Part shown: piece after piece, positions 1 through 13,330 of the stretch
Position numbering within the stretch: position 1 is the stretch's first letter
Layout of the letters: each line of letters begins with the position of its first letter
NCBI GenBank assembly: GCA_030549175.1
Contig: JAUKUA010000002.1
Span: 4,836,001 to 4,900,000 of the forward strand
Length of the DNA stretch: 64,000 nucleotides
Direction: 5' to 3'
DNA from: Lasiosphaeris hirsuta
Taxonomy: Eukaryota; Ascomycota; Sordariomycetes; Sordariales; Lasiosphaeriaceae
Position numbers and translations under genes: made by a program
The notes under the pieces: model-generated
Seen by the model: the letters and a program-made list of their open reading frames with translations, nothing else
Databases searched by the model: none
What the model was told of the DNA's origin: nothing

Positions 1-1327
1 TGATATAGGCTAGCCTACAAAGGTCTAGGATATAACAATAACAAAGTAAGATATTAAATGAAAGGTTAGACTATAGAGCTTTAATCTTTTTCTAACTTTC
101 GACTTAACCGTTTAGTAAACTACCCCGATAATTATTATTAGTCTAGTTTAAAGCTTTTATACGACGAACTTAAGGACTTAATCTTCATAAGGTTAATAAG
201 TAAAAGGTCTAATTTAAAGGTTTAAAATAGAACGGTAAGGGAGTTAACTATAGTAATATAAAGTAGTAGAGAACTAGGGAGAAGGAGGTTTAGGGAGATA
301 GAATGATCTAACAGAAGATAAGACATAATACTTCGTAGTTACAAGTTAAAAGAAATAAAAGGGTTTATAAGGTTATATTACCCCTTAGCTTTACTAAAGT
401 TTAGTTAATAATCTTTTTAAGTTTATCTAAAAAGAACTAGGAAGTTTCTTTCTCTCGAGGATCTATCGTAACGTACCTGTCTTACTTATAGAAGGCTATG
501 TATAAGATATAAAGATACTAAGATACCTAAAGGATCCTCCTAGCTACCCGTCGGTCCTAAATCTCCTTTCTAGCTACCTATCTCTCACACCCTACAAATC
601 CGTAGCTACATACTAAGTGAAGCCGGCCTATTACACGTTAGTCCATGGCCGGTATCAATACTTATCCATATAGCTCTAGCGGCATAGTGTCTATTGCTGT
701 AGGTATTCTTTCACGTCCTTAGTACTTATGTTGGCCACAGCATTGTTAGGTTAATCTCTAGGTTAGCTGTCATAGCAACGGTTCCCTTCGTGACTCACAC
801 GCGGGAGTCACGGCTACCTGTCACTATTGAAGCTAGACTCCGGAGAACGTCGGGTTCCAAGTCTTCTAAAAGAATGCCAGCGATAACAGGGAGGTCTATG
901 ATTCGAAAGACTAGCTGTAGGATCTGGGCTGACTATATAGGCCTTGACTACGATACTAAGGTTGAATAGCTTGTCCATGATAAATCTAAAGTCTGATGAC
1001 GTTACCTAGCGCGGGCGAGATCCGTTATACGGCTACTCTGGCTTGTGAGTGGTTCTGGGTGTTCCATCGCAACCCGTGGGCGCTTAGGAGAATCCGCTGA
1101 CCTGTGTGTCGGCTGACTAGGCCATTAGCCACACGTAGGATCATGTCCCGAGGTTGAGCCACGTTGTGGCCATCCTCTGTGATAGTTCCCTTATCCACGT
1201 GATCTATGATAGGTGCTTGTGGGTCAATGGGTATGTGCTTCTTGTGTGTGGTTCGTGCCGCTGGTGTATAGTTCGGTCAAGGAGGTCAGTGACCCTGTTG
1301 ACCTTAGGTGAGCTCTACCAGTGTGAC
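1..1327 (-). repeat. Chromo-1 LTR, reverse orientation
   Basis: The segment aligns by eye along its whole length with the other reverse-orientation LTRs (3575-4901, 20757-22081, 60060-61372). It ends at 1327 in the LTR terminus CCAGTGTGACA. The window begins one or two bases inside the other terminus, so it may be a solo LTR or the last LTR of an element lying to the left. RIP is moderate: the first 600 bases are more TpA-rich than the second half. No duplication can be checked because the left flank is outside the window. Confidence 0.85.
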
Positions 1328-2269
1328 ACCTACATAGTCAGCTAGGATCTTATAACTAATCATTTAAATCATAAACCTCCTTACTATCGTTAGTATTCCT
1401 TTAAAAGACCTAGAATCTAACGCTCTCTGAAGTCTAGCTTCAGTAGTAACAAGTAGCCGTGACCCCCACATATAAGTCACGAAGGGAACTGTTATTATGA
1501 CAGCTGACGTGGGATTGACCTAACAGTACAATAGCTAACATAAGTACTAAGGACGTAAAGAAACACCTATAACGATAGATACTATGCTACTTAAGCTGTA
1601 TAGATAAGTACTAATACCAACCGTAGACTAACGTATGATAGGCCGACTTCACTTAGCTTGTAGCTACGAATTTATAAGATACGAGAGACGGGCGGCTAGA
1701 AAGGAGATTCGGGCCGGACGGGTAGTTAGAAAGATCCTTTAGATATTTTAGTAACCTTATATCTTATACATAGCCTTCCATAAAAGAATAGGTACGCCAC
1801 GATAGATCCTCGAGAGGAAGAAGCTCCCTAGTTCTCTTTGGACAAACCTAGAAAGATTATTAGCTGAACTTTAATGAAGCTGAGGGGTAATATAACCTTG
1901 TGAACCCTTCTATTTCTCCTGACTTATAATTACGAAGTATTATGTCTTATCTTATGTTAGATCATTCCATCTCCCTAAACCTCCTTCTCCCTAGCTCTCC
2001 ACCACTTTGTATTACGATAGTTAACTCTCTCACCGTTCTGTTCTAAACCTCTAAATCGGACCTTGAGCTTACTAGCCTTACGAAGATCAAGTCCCTGAGT
2101 TCGTCGTGTAAAAGCTCTAAACTAGACCAACAGTAATTGTCGGGATGGTTTGTTAAACGGTTAAGTCGAGAGTTAGGAAAAGGTTAAAGCTCTGTAGTCT
2201 GATTCTCCATTTGATATCTCACCTTGTGGTTGTCACACCCTAGACCTTCGGTGGCTGGCCTATGTCACA
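1328..2269 (+). repeat. Chromo-1 LTR fragment, forward, 5'-truncated
   Basis: This is the last two thirds of a forward LTR, ending in the terminus GTGGCTGGCCTATGTCACA at 2269. Its first 380 bases or so are missing at the junction with the reverse LTR at 1327. The simplest reading is that the reverse copy inserted into this LTR and that the missing part lies left of the window. Short open frames here (for example near 2224-2412) are LTR noise. Confidence 0.8.
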
Positions 2270-3574
2270 ATATATTAGCCGTTACAATTAGTAAATCACT
2301 TAATAAACTAGTCCTCAGATTTCGGCTAAGGTCCCTAGTGGACATTTTAACCGTAAAAGAAGATATAAAAGTAGATACTGAGGTAACAAAGGTTCTTAAG
2401 AGATATTACTAAAAGGAAGTAATTTAACTTCTTAATATTATTAACGTAATAACAAAACTTTACTATGATAACAAGTATATACCTAAAACCTTTAAGATCA
2501 GAGATACTATTTACCTACGCCTCTATAAAGGTTATTATTTATCTAGTAAGCTAAAAAGGAAATAATTACCTCAAAAAGTAAGCCCGTTTAAGATTATTAG
2601 TAAGATAAAAACAAGTAATCTAACTTATAAGTTTAACTTTCTGGTATCATAGAAAGTGTACCTAATCGTCTTAGTTACATAACTATACCGTCCATAATAA
2701 GGTAAGGATTCTTTTAACCGAAAGTAACGAATATTACTAGTTGTTAAAGTTAACGAATAAGAAGAATAAAAGCTCGACCATATTGTTAATAGTAAAGTAA
2801 GCTGGAAGAAAAAGAACCTAAGCGTTAAGTACCTCGTCCGTTAGAAAAACTATAAAGCTAAAGATAATATATAAGAACTAAGAGTAAACCTATTATTAAA
2901 TACGAGAGATACCGTCATAAGTTATAAAGTAAGAAATCATATTAACTAGGATAAGAAACATAAGAAGAAAGGTATTAAGGCCGTTAAATACGTTAAGGTC
3001 GATATTATCCCTACCATAGAAATAATAATTAAGCTTCTATAATACTAAACTGCTAGATAATAGGTATTTTTAAGAACGAATAACTTTCTTAACAAGGTAA
3101 GAAAGTATTCTAGCTATAACACCAAATCTTTTCTTTCTTTTACTTTCCTTTATTAACCTTACTTAGTGATATAAGCGTCTTTTTATTATGAGCTAAAAAA
3201 GATTAGATAATTAGATAGAAGTTTTATTCTAGTATCGTTTTTCCTTTGTTAATTTTCTTTATTATAAGACCCTAACTTACTAGGCTAGGCTAATAACAAA
3301 AAAAACCCCTGTTATAAAATTTTTACGTTTTCTTTCTTATAACTATTACTACTCTTATCGCCACTATTAAGTTATACCTTTATACTTTCTTTATACCTTA
3401 CTATTATATTTATTTACATTCTAAGATGGCTAAATTTAACTATTTATAAGAGTACATTTGTAAAATGAAACGTTAATTCGAGGTAGCTCGAGTTAAGTCG
3501 AACAATCTAAACGTGTCTAAAGATAGCCTAATAGCTAAGAATCCGGATCTTACATATCTTTAAATTTTAGCTAA
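2270..3574 (+). mobile_element. Old Chromo-2 copy, segment 1 (pol end, start of ORF3)
   Basis: Plus-strand remnant of Chromo-2, the reverse complement of about 12.4-11.15 kb. It holds the end of pol with a chromodomain-like stretch (YLVR*KNY near 2830, where the stop replaces Trp), a pyrimidine-rich spacer and the ATG of ORF3 at 3465. It is broken at 3574 by Chromo-1 and resumes at 22087 after the duplicated GCTAA. The counted ORF3 distance across the three segments, 110+680+967 = 1,757 bp to the LTR, equals that in the intact copy at 9274-18941. This confirms the nesting coordinates. Confidence 0.8.
2815..2905 (+). pseudogene. Chromodomain remnant of Chromo-2 pol
   Basis: The translation reads KYLVR*KNY followed by KDNI*ELR. 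This matches the chromodomain pattern of chromovirus integrase tails (YLVRWKxY ... D TWExR), with both Trp codons turned into stops by G-to-A change. In chromoviruses this domain tethers integrase to methylated histone H3 in heterochromatin. It is dead here. Confidence 0.6.
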
Positions 3575-4901
3575 TGTGACACAGGCCAGCTACTGAAGGT
3601 CTGGGATGTGACAACCACAAGGTAAGGTACCCGGTGAGGAATCGAACTGTAGAGCTATAACCTTAAATACAACTTTAACCGGACAGCTGACTACCCCGGT
3701 AGTAGTGTTGGTTCGATTTAGAGCTTTCAAGCCTTCTGACTTAGGGAGATGATCCTTACGAGGTTACGTACAACTTAATGGTTTAGTGACTTAGCATAAG
3801 GTTAGATTTAAAGCTTTGGTACAGTAGTTAAGGGAGTTGATCATCGCAACCCAAAGTGATAGTATACGCCGTAGGAAGGAGAGGTTCAGGGAGATGGAAC
3901 GATGCTATAGAAGATAACAAACGATACTTCGTAGTTATAAGTCAGGAGAAATAGAAGGGTTCACAAGGTTATATTATCCCTTAGCTTTACTGAAGTTTAG
4001 TTAATAATCTTTCTAGGTTTGTTGAAAGAGAACTAGGGAGCTTCTTCCTCTCGAGGATCTATTGTAGGATACCAGTACTACTTATAGAACGCTATGTATA
4101 AGATATAAGAATACTGAGATACCTAAAGGATCTTCCTAGCTACTTGTCGGTCCCGAATCTCCTATCTAACTATTCGTTTCTCACGCCTTATAAATCAATA
4201 GCTACAAGCTAGGTAAGGCCGGCCTATCATACGTTAGTCCATAGCCGGTATTAGTACTTATTTATATAGCTTAAGTAGTATAGTATCTATCGCTGTAAGT
4301 ATTCCTTCACGTCTTTAGTACTTACGTTAGCTATAGTACTGTTAGGTTGATCCTATGTCGGCTGTTACAGTAACGGTTCTCTTCGTGACTTATATGTAGG
4401 GGTCGTGGCCATTTGTTACTATTGAAGCTAGACTCCGGAGAACGTCGGGGTCTAGGTCTTCTAAAGGAATGTCAGTGATAGTAGGAAGGTCTATGATTTG
4501 AAAGATTAACTATAAGATCCTAGCTACTGTATAAGCCCTAATTATGATACTAAAGTTAAGTAGCTTGTCTATAACAAATCTAAAGTCTGGTAATGTTACC
4601 TAGCGCGGGTAAGATCTATTATATAGCTACTTTAGCTTCTGAGTAGTTCTAGGTATCTCATCGTGACTTATAGTCGTACCTAAGAATCTATTGACTTACG
4701 TACTCAGGCCGAATAGGCCTTGAGCTACGTGATAAGATGTGTGCCGAGGTTAAGCTATGTTATAGTAACCTTCTTAGTGTTAACTTTACATTGATAGGTT
4801 CAATACTCCTGTTATTATAGGTATATAGTATATGCCGGTAGTGTAACTCGGTTAAGGAGGTTAGTAACCCTATTAACCTAAGTAAGCCTACTAGTATAAT
4901 A
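3575..4901 (-). repeat. Chromo-1 3' LTR
   Basis: Begins with TGTGACACAGG and ends with AGTATAATA, the RIP form of AGTGTGACA. It is 1,327 bp and more heavily mutated in its second half than its partner at 20757-22081. Confidence 0.9.
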
Positions 4902-7900
4902 CTATCCCCCCTCCTAGGAGGACTCGCCTCGAGTCTTAAGGTTAATAACCCTAAGGTCCTTAGGCTTACGTAGGTACTTAGCGTAGAAGTCCTAAAGTTC
5001 CTAAGTGTCGAAGAAGTACTTATATAGTTCCTAAGTCTAATCCTTTTCTTCGAGATATCTATCTTATTTGACGAGATACTTTATTACCTTTTTCTTAGTA
5101 CGGAAGTTCATAATTTCTTTTACTATAAATTCCTTAGAGTAAACATCTCCTACTTACTCTAAGACCTAAATAACGTCGAAGATCGGCTAAGAGCCGGTTC
5201 GGAAAGGCTTAATAAGAGAGATATGAAAGGTAGGATAAATTTTCTAACACTCCGGAAGTTCGAGTTTCACGGCTATAAGGAATATTATCTTAGAGATTTT
5301 AAATAGTTTAAGTAACTTCTTATCTAACTTTTTTAAGGGTCTTTTAGTCTTAATGTTTTTAACGTCTAATATTACTAATTACTTCTTAGTAAAAGAGGAT
5401 GTTTCCGTTTACTTCTTATTTATGTACTTTTTTATCCGTTCTTAAGATTCTTTAAGAGTTTCGTAAAGGTTCTTATAGACCGTGGTTATCTAATATATTA
5501 TGATTTCGTTATACGGGTTACGTATAGATTCGTTAGGTAGATTATTAGTAGCCGAATAATATCTATAGTTAACGTAGAAGGGAGAGCTATTAGTAAAAGT
5601 TAATTTGGTGTTATTTTATGTAAATTTGGCTATAAGTAATAAGATATCTTAATTATTTATCTTATAGTTAACGAAAGCTCTGAGGTAAGCTTCGATATAC
5701 TAATTTAGATGTTTGGTCTAGTTATTTATCTTAGGGTAGAACGAGGTTGATATTCTTAACTTAACTCTGATATGTTTGAAAAAGTTATACCAAAGTCTTA
5801 TGTTAAACTATGAATCTCGATTAGAGATAATACTAATAGATATACTATGATATTTCTAACATTTATAGGTAAAGAGAGAGATTAAGTCTTTTATCTTCTT
5901 AATATCGTTTTTTAAGAAAATAAAGTATGTCATTTTAATAAAGGTATTAACAATGACCTAGATAAAATTATATCTATTAGAGAGGGGAAGGTCCGTTATA
6001 AAGTCTATTAAAATAAGCTTCCACAGGGAATATTTTAGCTTAATAAGATAAAGTAGTCTAAAAGGAAGGTAATGTCTTAACTTGTTACTTTGACACTTAT
6101 AATAGGAGTATATAAACTTAGCGACGTCCTTTTTAAGGTTTTGCTAGAATATGTACCGTCTAATAAGCTTAACGGTCTTATCTATGTTTATGTAACCTAT
6201 TACTTTGGTATTATGTTTAGAACGGATGATCTAAATCTTTAGTTCCTTGTTATTAAGGATCTAGATACGATTCTTCGTAAATAGGACTTTATCTTTGTTA
6301 GTTATATCTTTTTTAAAGGAAACTAGAGTCTTTTAATATGTTTCGTCTATAGAAGTAGTAGCTTTAATTTACTTAAAGAATTCTTTGTTCTATTTTAGTG
6401 TTAAAATATTATAAAGACGTACTTTTAAGAGTATGAACATAGGGACTTTAAAGTATAAAAAATACTTTTTGTTTAAAATAGAGGTTATCAGTTAGTTTTT
6501 ATCTCTCTCTTCTAGAAGGTACTTTTCATACCGTGAGAGAGTATCTACCTTGACATTTTATGTGTTGGGATAGAAATTAATAACGAAATCGAAGGTAACG
6601 AGCTACTAAGCCTAGTAGGCTTGGCGGCGGTTAAGAACCTTCATAGTCTAAAAGTATTCTTGATTACGGTAGTTTGAGAAGACTTCGATGTAGTACTTAG
6701 CTCCTTTTAAATAATGTCTTTATCGTTGGAATGAATTAACTATCACTAGGAGTTTCTTATTATAGATCTTATAGTTAATTTTTATAAAGATGAGTTTTTT
6801 AGAATAAAAGGTTATAAGGTAAATCCTACTATCATCTTACTTTTGTGATATGATCAAGCTGATTATAAAATCGGAGGTATCCGGTTTAATTATAGATAGT
6901 TTATTAAGGTTAAAATAAACTAGGACAGGAGCTTTTATAAAGGTTATTTTTAACGCTTAAAATGTTATATTTATCTAATTTGTTTACTTTTAGTTTTTCT
7001 AAGTTAGATTAGTAAAATCTGTAAGTAGTTTAGTAATACGTAAATAGCCTCCGATGTAGCATCTATAGAAATTCGTAAATTTATTAAATTACTAAACTCC
7101 TTTTACCAATATAGGTTGTTTCTATAAGAGGATATATTCTATCTTATCTTTTAATATCGTAATATCTTTAGTACTGATGATATAACCTAGGTACTTAAGT
7201 TTCTTAATATCTTATATGTACTTTGAAAGGTTAATCGTAAGGTTATATTTTTAGAGCTGTTTAAGTACTTCTATTATAATCTTATTATGTTATTTCTTCG
7301 AGTCGGTATAAATAAGAAGGTCGTTGATATAAGATAAGAGGCCTTAGTCGATAAGGTCTTAAAAGATATAATTTATCATATCTTAAAAGATAGTAGGAAC
7401 ATTAGTAAGGCCAAAGGACATTATATTAAATTTGAAGAGGCTATAATAGGTTTAAAACGCTATTTTCTATTCATAGCTCTTTTTTATCTAAATTAAGTTA
7501 AAACTTAACTTTAGATTTATCTTTATAAAGATAATAAATCTAACGAAGGCGTCTTAAAGTTTAGTGATTAGAGGTAATAGGTAGTAGTTTTTAACCATTT
7601 ATTTATTAATTTTTCGATAGTTAACTATAAGATAGAGATTTTCTAGGTCCCTAGTAGCTACCTTTTCTATAGATACTTTCTTATTTATAAAGAAGATAAG
7701 TAAAGAATAAGGTAACTTTAATTTCTATATCTTACCTTCTGAGAACATTTAGTCTAGTTATCTACGGAAGATCTTCTTTTTTAGATATAATATAAGATAG
7801 ATAGGTTTCTATAGAAGCTTCTTATCTTCTATTATATTAATCACATAGTCCTATGGCTAGTAATCTAGAAGCCGTTAAGCCACTTTAAGAGACATTAAAG

Positions 7901-9268
7901 ATATAAAAGTCCTAAATCTTTCGGGGATTTTTAAGATATAAGACGTTATAATACTAGCGATAAAGCTCTTCTTTCTAAGAATTATAAAGGAAGTATAATT
8001 TTAGTAATAATAATTAAATTCGAAGGTTACTTTCGAGATATTATAGTCTCATAGATAGTTTAGCTAGTACTATTATAGCTACTAGTAAGGTAGAAAAATA
8101 TCATATTCGGTATCAAGAGATGAAATTTTAAACGTAATATAAGAGAAGTATTCGGCTTAGTATCGTAAAATGATTTCCTTAATATAGGTTTTTCCGGAAT
8201 TAAGGTTAATTATAATATTAAAAGCTTCTAAAGATTTCGATATTATTCTAACTACATAAGAGATATTTTATTTTTTAACGAGGTCTTAGCTTATGACCGG
8301 GCCGGAGGCTCCTAGGTTAAGAAGTACTCGGATAGGAATTTCTATAGTTCCGTAATAGATAATAGTCATAGGAATAATCTTACGAACGTTATGATACGGC
8401 TCGTAGCTTCACTTAGCCTTTTTATAAGGGGGCCTTTCTTAGGTCTTAGCTTTGTCTTATTATTCGGGAAAGGAGTTTTCCTCGAGCGGAGAGGCGAAAC
8501 GGATATGTTTCATAGAACTTACGGCGATTCGAGGTACGGTTTTAGGTACCGTGAAGTTCTAGGTACTAGTCAAAAATCTAATATGTCTTTACTATTAGAG
8601 AGTTCAATTATATAAGAGAAAAGCTTAGAGTGATTTACTTTTGTTATAGAAGAGATCTTAGCCTTCTTAACGGGCTAAGATTTGGTTTCTTTAGTATCTT
8701 CGTCGTCGGCTTATCTTCCGTGTTTAGGCTTAACTCCGGAGATCTTCCTAGGAGGTTTTAAAATTTCCTTACCTCCTTTGGTTTTTTTATTATAACACTT
8801 AAGAATATTATAGCCTTACCTTCTATAACGGTAACATTTCTTACTTACCTTATGTTTGTTAATGTCGGCTTATTTTACCTCCGTAATAGCCTCCTTATAA
8901 GAGTTTTAGTACTTTGAATAGGTAGATGCCGGCGTCTTATCTTTATGATCTTGTCGTTTTTACTTAGGGCCCTTTTTAGCCTTTTTCGTAAGTACTTGAT
9001 CGGAACGGAAGCTAGAGATATTAATATCCTTCTTATTATTATCTCTTTTTAAATGTTCCTTATTATTTAAAGTAGACTTTCCTTTTCTTAACTTGGCCTT
9101 ACGGGTAATTTCTCGATTCTTTATTCGGTCCTCGTAAATTAGTCCGGCCGTAATAACTACTTTTAAGAAGTTAGCGTCTTTAGTAAGAAGGTGTCCCGTA
9201 CGTAAGTAAATCATATCTATTATAGCTTCGGGGATTATAGTCGTAACTAGTGACTATAAGGCTTAGTT
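4902..9268 (-). pseudogene. Chromo-1 pol and gag remnant
   Basis: Reverse-strand coding region of the element, parallel to 44757-40440 of the plus-strand copy. From right to left it carries the end of gag, protease, reverse transcriptase, RNase H, integrase and chromodomain. The longest surviving frame is a gag piece at 9214-8960 (84 codons), rich in Lys and Asp, matching about 40.5-40.75 kb of the other copy. Trp and Gln codons are widely replaced by stops. Nothing here can make a functional protein. Confidence 0.8.
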
Positions 9269-9273
9269 ACTAA

Positions 9274-9507
9274 TGCTACGGTCAAAAGGACCGCTTGTGT
9301 AAGCGTTACTTTGGTAGTCCTTTACATGAACACTGACATGACATATTATATGGTGGTGTAAATAATTTGTAAAGGATGGCCCGTTGGCAATCAGTCTGGA
9401 GGGCACGCTGCCATTATATGGCAACGTACCCCCTGTACTCAATTGAGCGTAGGGACTACGTATAACGGACTAACCTATCTAAGCTATCTACATTTTTCTA
9501 TGTAACA
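9274..9507 (-). repeat. Chromo-2 3' LTR
   Basis: 234 bp, running from TGCTACGGTC to TATGTAACA on the plus strand. In element sense it starts TGTTAC and ends TAGCA, so it has the usual TG...CA ends. Confidence 0.92.
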
Positions 9508-11264
9508 TGTGCCCGGGGTAAAGAATAAAGAAAAGGGCGTCCTCGCTATCGTCCTCCGCTCTCTTAAACTATAAGAAAAGTACCAATTTTCCCTAGCCCT
9601 TTCGTATACCGTTGCCATGCTTAGATCACCCCATTCCCTATACTTATGTCCCTCTAGTCTACAATGTCGAAGAGCGTCTTCCGTTTAGTCGTCTTAGGAG
9701 GTAACTTCTTGGCGGTAGGCTTCTTACGACCGATATCTTTAGTAGGGGTCTTTTGAGTAAGAGAAAAAACTACCGACTTGTTACGTGTATTAACCTTAGG
9801 AGTGTCAGTGCCAAATAGGTCAGTAAGGGTATCGTACTTATTCTACTTCTTAGGTAAAGTACCTATAGTTATGATTTCACTCTGGGTATCTTTAGTAAGG
9901 TACTTGTATAAGGTACCGAGGGTTATAATAGGTATAGGGATACTTAAACGAGTAGTCGAGGTAGCCATAGGTTACGTAGCTGATGATTACTTAATAGCCT
10001 TGTTAAGCTTTGTTAGATCCTTCTAAAGATCTTAGACTTAGTTGTTAAGTACTTTAGTCTTCGGGCTGACCTTATTTATACGGCCCGTTAAAGCGTTGAC
10101 TTATTTCTTAGTAATATACTTATCGAGGTTATTTATCGTTATTCTCTTTATAGCCTAGAAAGCTTCGTAGACCTTATCGTAACTCGGGAGCTTCTTAATC
10201 TTATTCTTAAGGACATTGATCTTACCCTTAAGATACTTCTAGAGATCGTATATATTAGTAAGCATATTAGCTGTAAAAGACGTATAAACTACTTTAACTT
10301 CCTTAAGCTTTATAGTCTTGTCGATAAGTTAGTACTTAAGACGTTAGAACTACGTACGTTAATACTAGTTCGTACCGGTGATAAGAACATTCGCTTAGTC
10401 GGCCTAAGTATGAACTTACGTAAGGTCGAGATGATTAAGGTAGATAAGGACTAAAGATAGTTTCTCGTTTAAAACGGCCATAAGATAATAATAGATAATC
10501 ATAAAGATAGATATCTTTAAAGGTAAATAGTTATCATTAACATCTTACTTATCGTATGTTACTTTGGCCTTATTTAATAACTTCTTTAACTAGTATATAT
10601 ATAAGTTATTAACTAGACCTTAGTTCTTAATAGCCGACTTTGATCTTCTAGTAAAGATACTCTTAATCTCTTCATTTATTATAAAGAGAAGCTTTAGATC
10701 GTCGATCATAAAGGTAACATACTTATAAGCTTCTTATCTACTTACTAACTTATTATAGTACTTAAACTCAAAGTGGGCTCTATAGTCTAGTAAGACCTTA
10801 GGCCCCTTACCGCCGGTAGTAGGTTACTTAGCTTTTTACTTAGCCTGTTTCTAAAGTATCTTTATGCCCTGGCGGTAATACTTCTTAGGGGTATAATATT
10901 TGACAGATAAGCCGGTAAAAAAGCTAGGTAAGCCACTTGAGAAATCTAAAGTTATCTTTTTATCTTCGTTATCGAGCTTACCTTCTATAGTAAGGTTAAA
11001 GTTATCATCTTCTATATACTTACTCTTATTATTATCGTAGTTAGAATTGTAATTAGGTAGATTGTTAGGCTTAGGCTCGTCGTAGTCGTCCTTACTATGT
11101 TCGATAGTAGCAGTAACACTTTCTTAAGCTTATTTAGCGTGTCTTAAGGTTTCTTCGGCTAAAATTTAGAGGTACGTAAGATCCGGACTCTTAGCTATTA
11201 AGCTATCTTTAAATACGTCTAGATTATTCGACTTAGCTCGAGCTACCTCGAATTAACGTTTCAT
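9306..11264 (-). pseudogene. Chromo-2 ORF3, downstream of pol and ending in the 3' LTR
   Basis: A third open frame starts at the ATG at 11264, after the chromodomain and a pyrimidine-rich spacer, and ends at a TAA at 9306 inside the 3' LTR. That is 653 codons including the stop. The copy in the other full element (27666-25708) has exactly the same 1,959-nt span. Internal stops are of RIP type: the TAA at 9564, for example, is CAA in the other copy. The sequence is acidic near the front (runs of Asp and Glu around residues 60-90) and has Lys-rich tracts (KKYYRQG, GRKKPTAKKLPPK). I recognise no domain. It could be an env-position accessory gene or a displaced gag-like gene. Confidence 0.6.
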
Positions 11265-11819
11265 TTTATAAATATACTCTTATAAATAGCTAAATTTAAC
11301 TATCTCAGAGTATGAATAAACGTGATAGTAAAGTATAAAGAAAGTATAAAGATATAACTTAATAACGGCGATGAGGATAGTAATAGTTATAAAAAAGAAA
11401 AACATAAAAATTTTATAGGAGGGGTTTTTTAGTTGGTAGCCTAGCTTAGTAGGCTAGGGCCTTATAATAAGAAAAATTGACAGAGGAAAAACGACGTTAT
11501 AATAAGGCTTCTATCCGATTATCTAGTCTTTTTTAACTCATAGTAAAAAGGTACTTATGTAACTAAGTAAGGTTAATAAAGGAAAGTAAAAGAAAGAAAA
11601 GATTTGGTGTTATGGCTAAAATATTCCCTTACCTTATTAAAAAAGCTGTTCGTCCTCGAAAACACCCCTTATCTAGCGGTTTGGTACTATAAAAGCTTAA
11701 CTACTATTTCTATAGTAGAGATAATATCGACCTTAACATACTCAACGGCCTTAATACCCTTCTTTTTACACTCCTTATCTTAGTCGATAAGGTTTCTCAC
11801 TTCGTAACTTATGATAGTA

Positions 11820-11910
11820 TCTCTTACGTTTAGTAATAAGTTTACTCTTAGCTCTTATATATCGTCCTTAGTTTCGTAGTTCTTCTAACGGACAAGGTAC
11901 TTAACGCTTA
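11820..11910 (-). pseudogene. Chromodomain remnant of Chromo-2 pol
   Basis: Minus-strand reading around 11.9 kb gives a YLVR*KNY-type motif followed by an acidic stretch, as in the plus-strand copy at 2815. It closes the pol region before the ORF3 spacer. Confidence 0.5.
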
Positions 11911-12549
11911 AGTTCTTCTTCTTCTAACTTACTTTACTATTAACGATATAGTCGAACTCCCATTCTTCTTATTCGTTAACCTTAACAGCTAATAGTACCT
12001 ATCACTTTCGGCTAAAAGGATCCTTACCTTATTAAAGACAGTACAGTTACGTAACTAAGACGATTAAGTACACTCCCTATGACACCGGGAAGTTGAGCTT
12101 ATAAGCTAGATTATTTATCTTTACCTTATTAATAATCTTAAACGGGCCCGCCCTTTAAGGTAACTATTTCCTTTTTAACTTACCGGATAGATAGTAACCC
12201 TTATAAAGATATAAGTAAATAATATCTTCGATCTTAAAGGTCTTAAGTATATACTTATCGTTATAGCGGAGTTTTGCTATTACGTTAACGATATTAAAAA
12301 GCTAAATTACTTCCTTTTAGTAATATCCCCTAAGAACCTCCGTTACCTCGGTACCTACTCTTATACCTTCTTTCATAGTCAAAATATCTACTAGAGACCT
12401 TAGCTAAAATCTAAGAACTAGTTCATTAAATAATCTACTAATCGTAATAGCTAGCATATTATTAATATTAAACTAAAGCGATAGTAATATATTAACCTAT
12501 GGAACCTCTCTATCTATTATAAAGATATAGAAACGAATAATAATCTCGA

Positions 12550-13330
12550 CCGTCTAGTTCGTCCTCTCTAACTAGCCATCGGTTTATAAGTAGTAAGTAA
12601 TAGAAAAGAGTAATTTAACATCGTAGATATCAAAAATCTCTTTCCATAATGCCGAGATAAACTTTAGGTCTCTGTCGTTAATAATTATCGTCGGTAGTCC
12701 CTAGTTATATATAAATAATAATCTCATTAATACCTTTACCTAATCCTTAGCTATATAAGTACAGTATCTCGTTAATAAGAATGTTTTTTTAGAAAACTTA
12801 TACGTAACTATACAGAGTATGTTAAGTATGTTATAACCTTTAAGATACCATATCGTTCTAGCTGATGGGACTATAGGTAGGCCGATAATAAAATCTATCG
12901 CGATAGTATAGAACGGCTGTAAGGTTACGTAGATAGGTATCATTTCTCCGTTCGTAGGCTACCTATCGGTCTGGTTCTAACGGTAAGTCTTATAGAACTA
13001 GATAAAACGTTTCACTTTCTATATCTTATTAGTAAAGTATATATTCTAAAGGTTATTTATTATCTTATAGAAACCGAAATGATACGATTTATCATAAACC
13101 ATCTCGAGTACTGTCTTAACGTACGCTCTTAGGATATAGAGGCGACGATTTTTATCGTGATTAACGTAATATAATAACTTATCTCTAATCTTAAATAGTC
13201 CCATTAGAAGTCGTAGGCACCTCTTAGGTACTCTAGCACATTCTACCTGTTATGGTACGATAGGTTTTTCTATCCTAACGTTGATACCGGCTATTAACTT
13301 ACTATATTTCGTATCATTCTTATAACCCTT
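12550..13330 (-). pseudogene. Integrase remnant of Chromo-2
   Basis: The frame at 12943-12740 reads QPFYTIAIDFIIGLP and, further on, KFSKKTFLL. These are typical of the Ty3/gypsy integrase catalytic core (DFI.GLP ... DKFSK). Parts of the frame are open for 67 codons, but flanking stops kill it. Confidence 0.75.
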
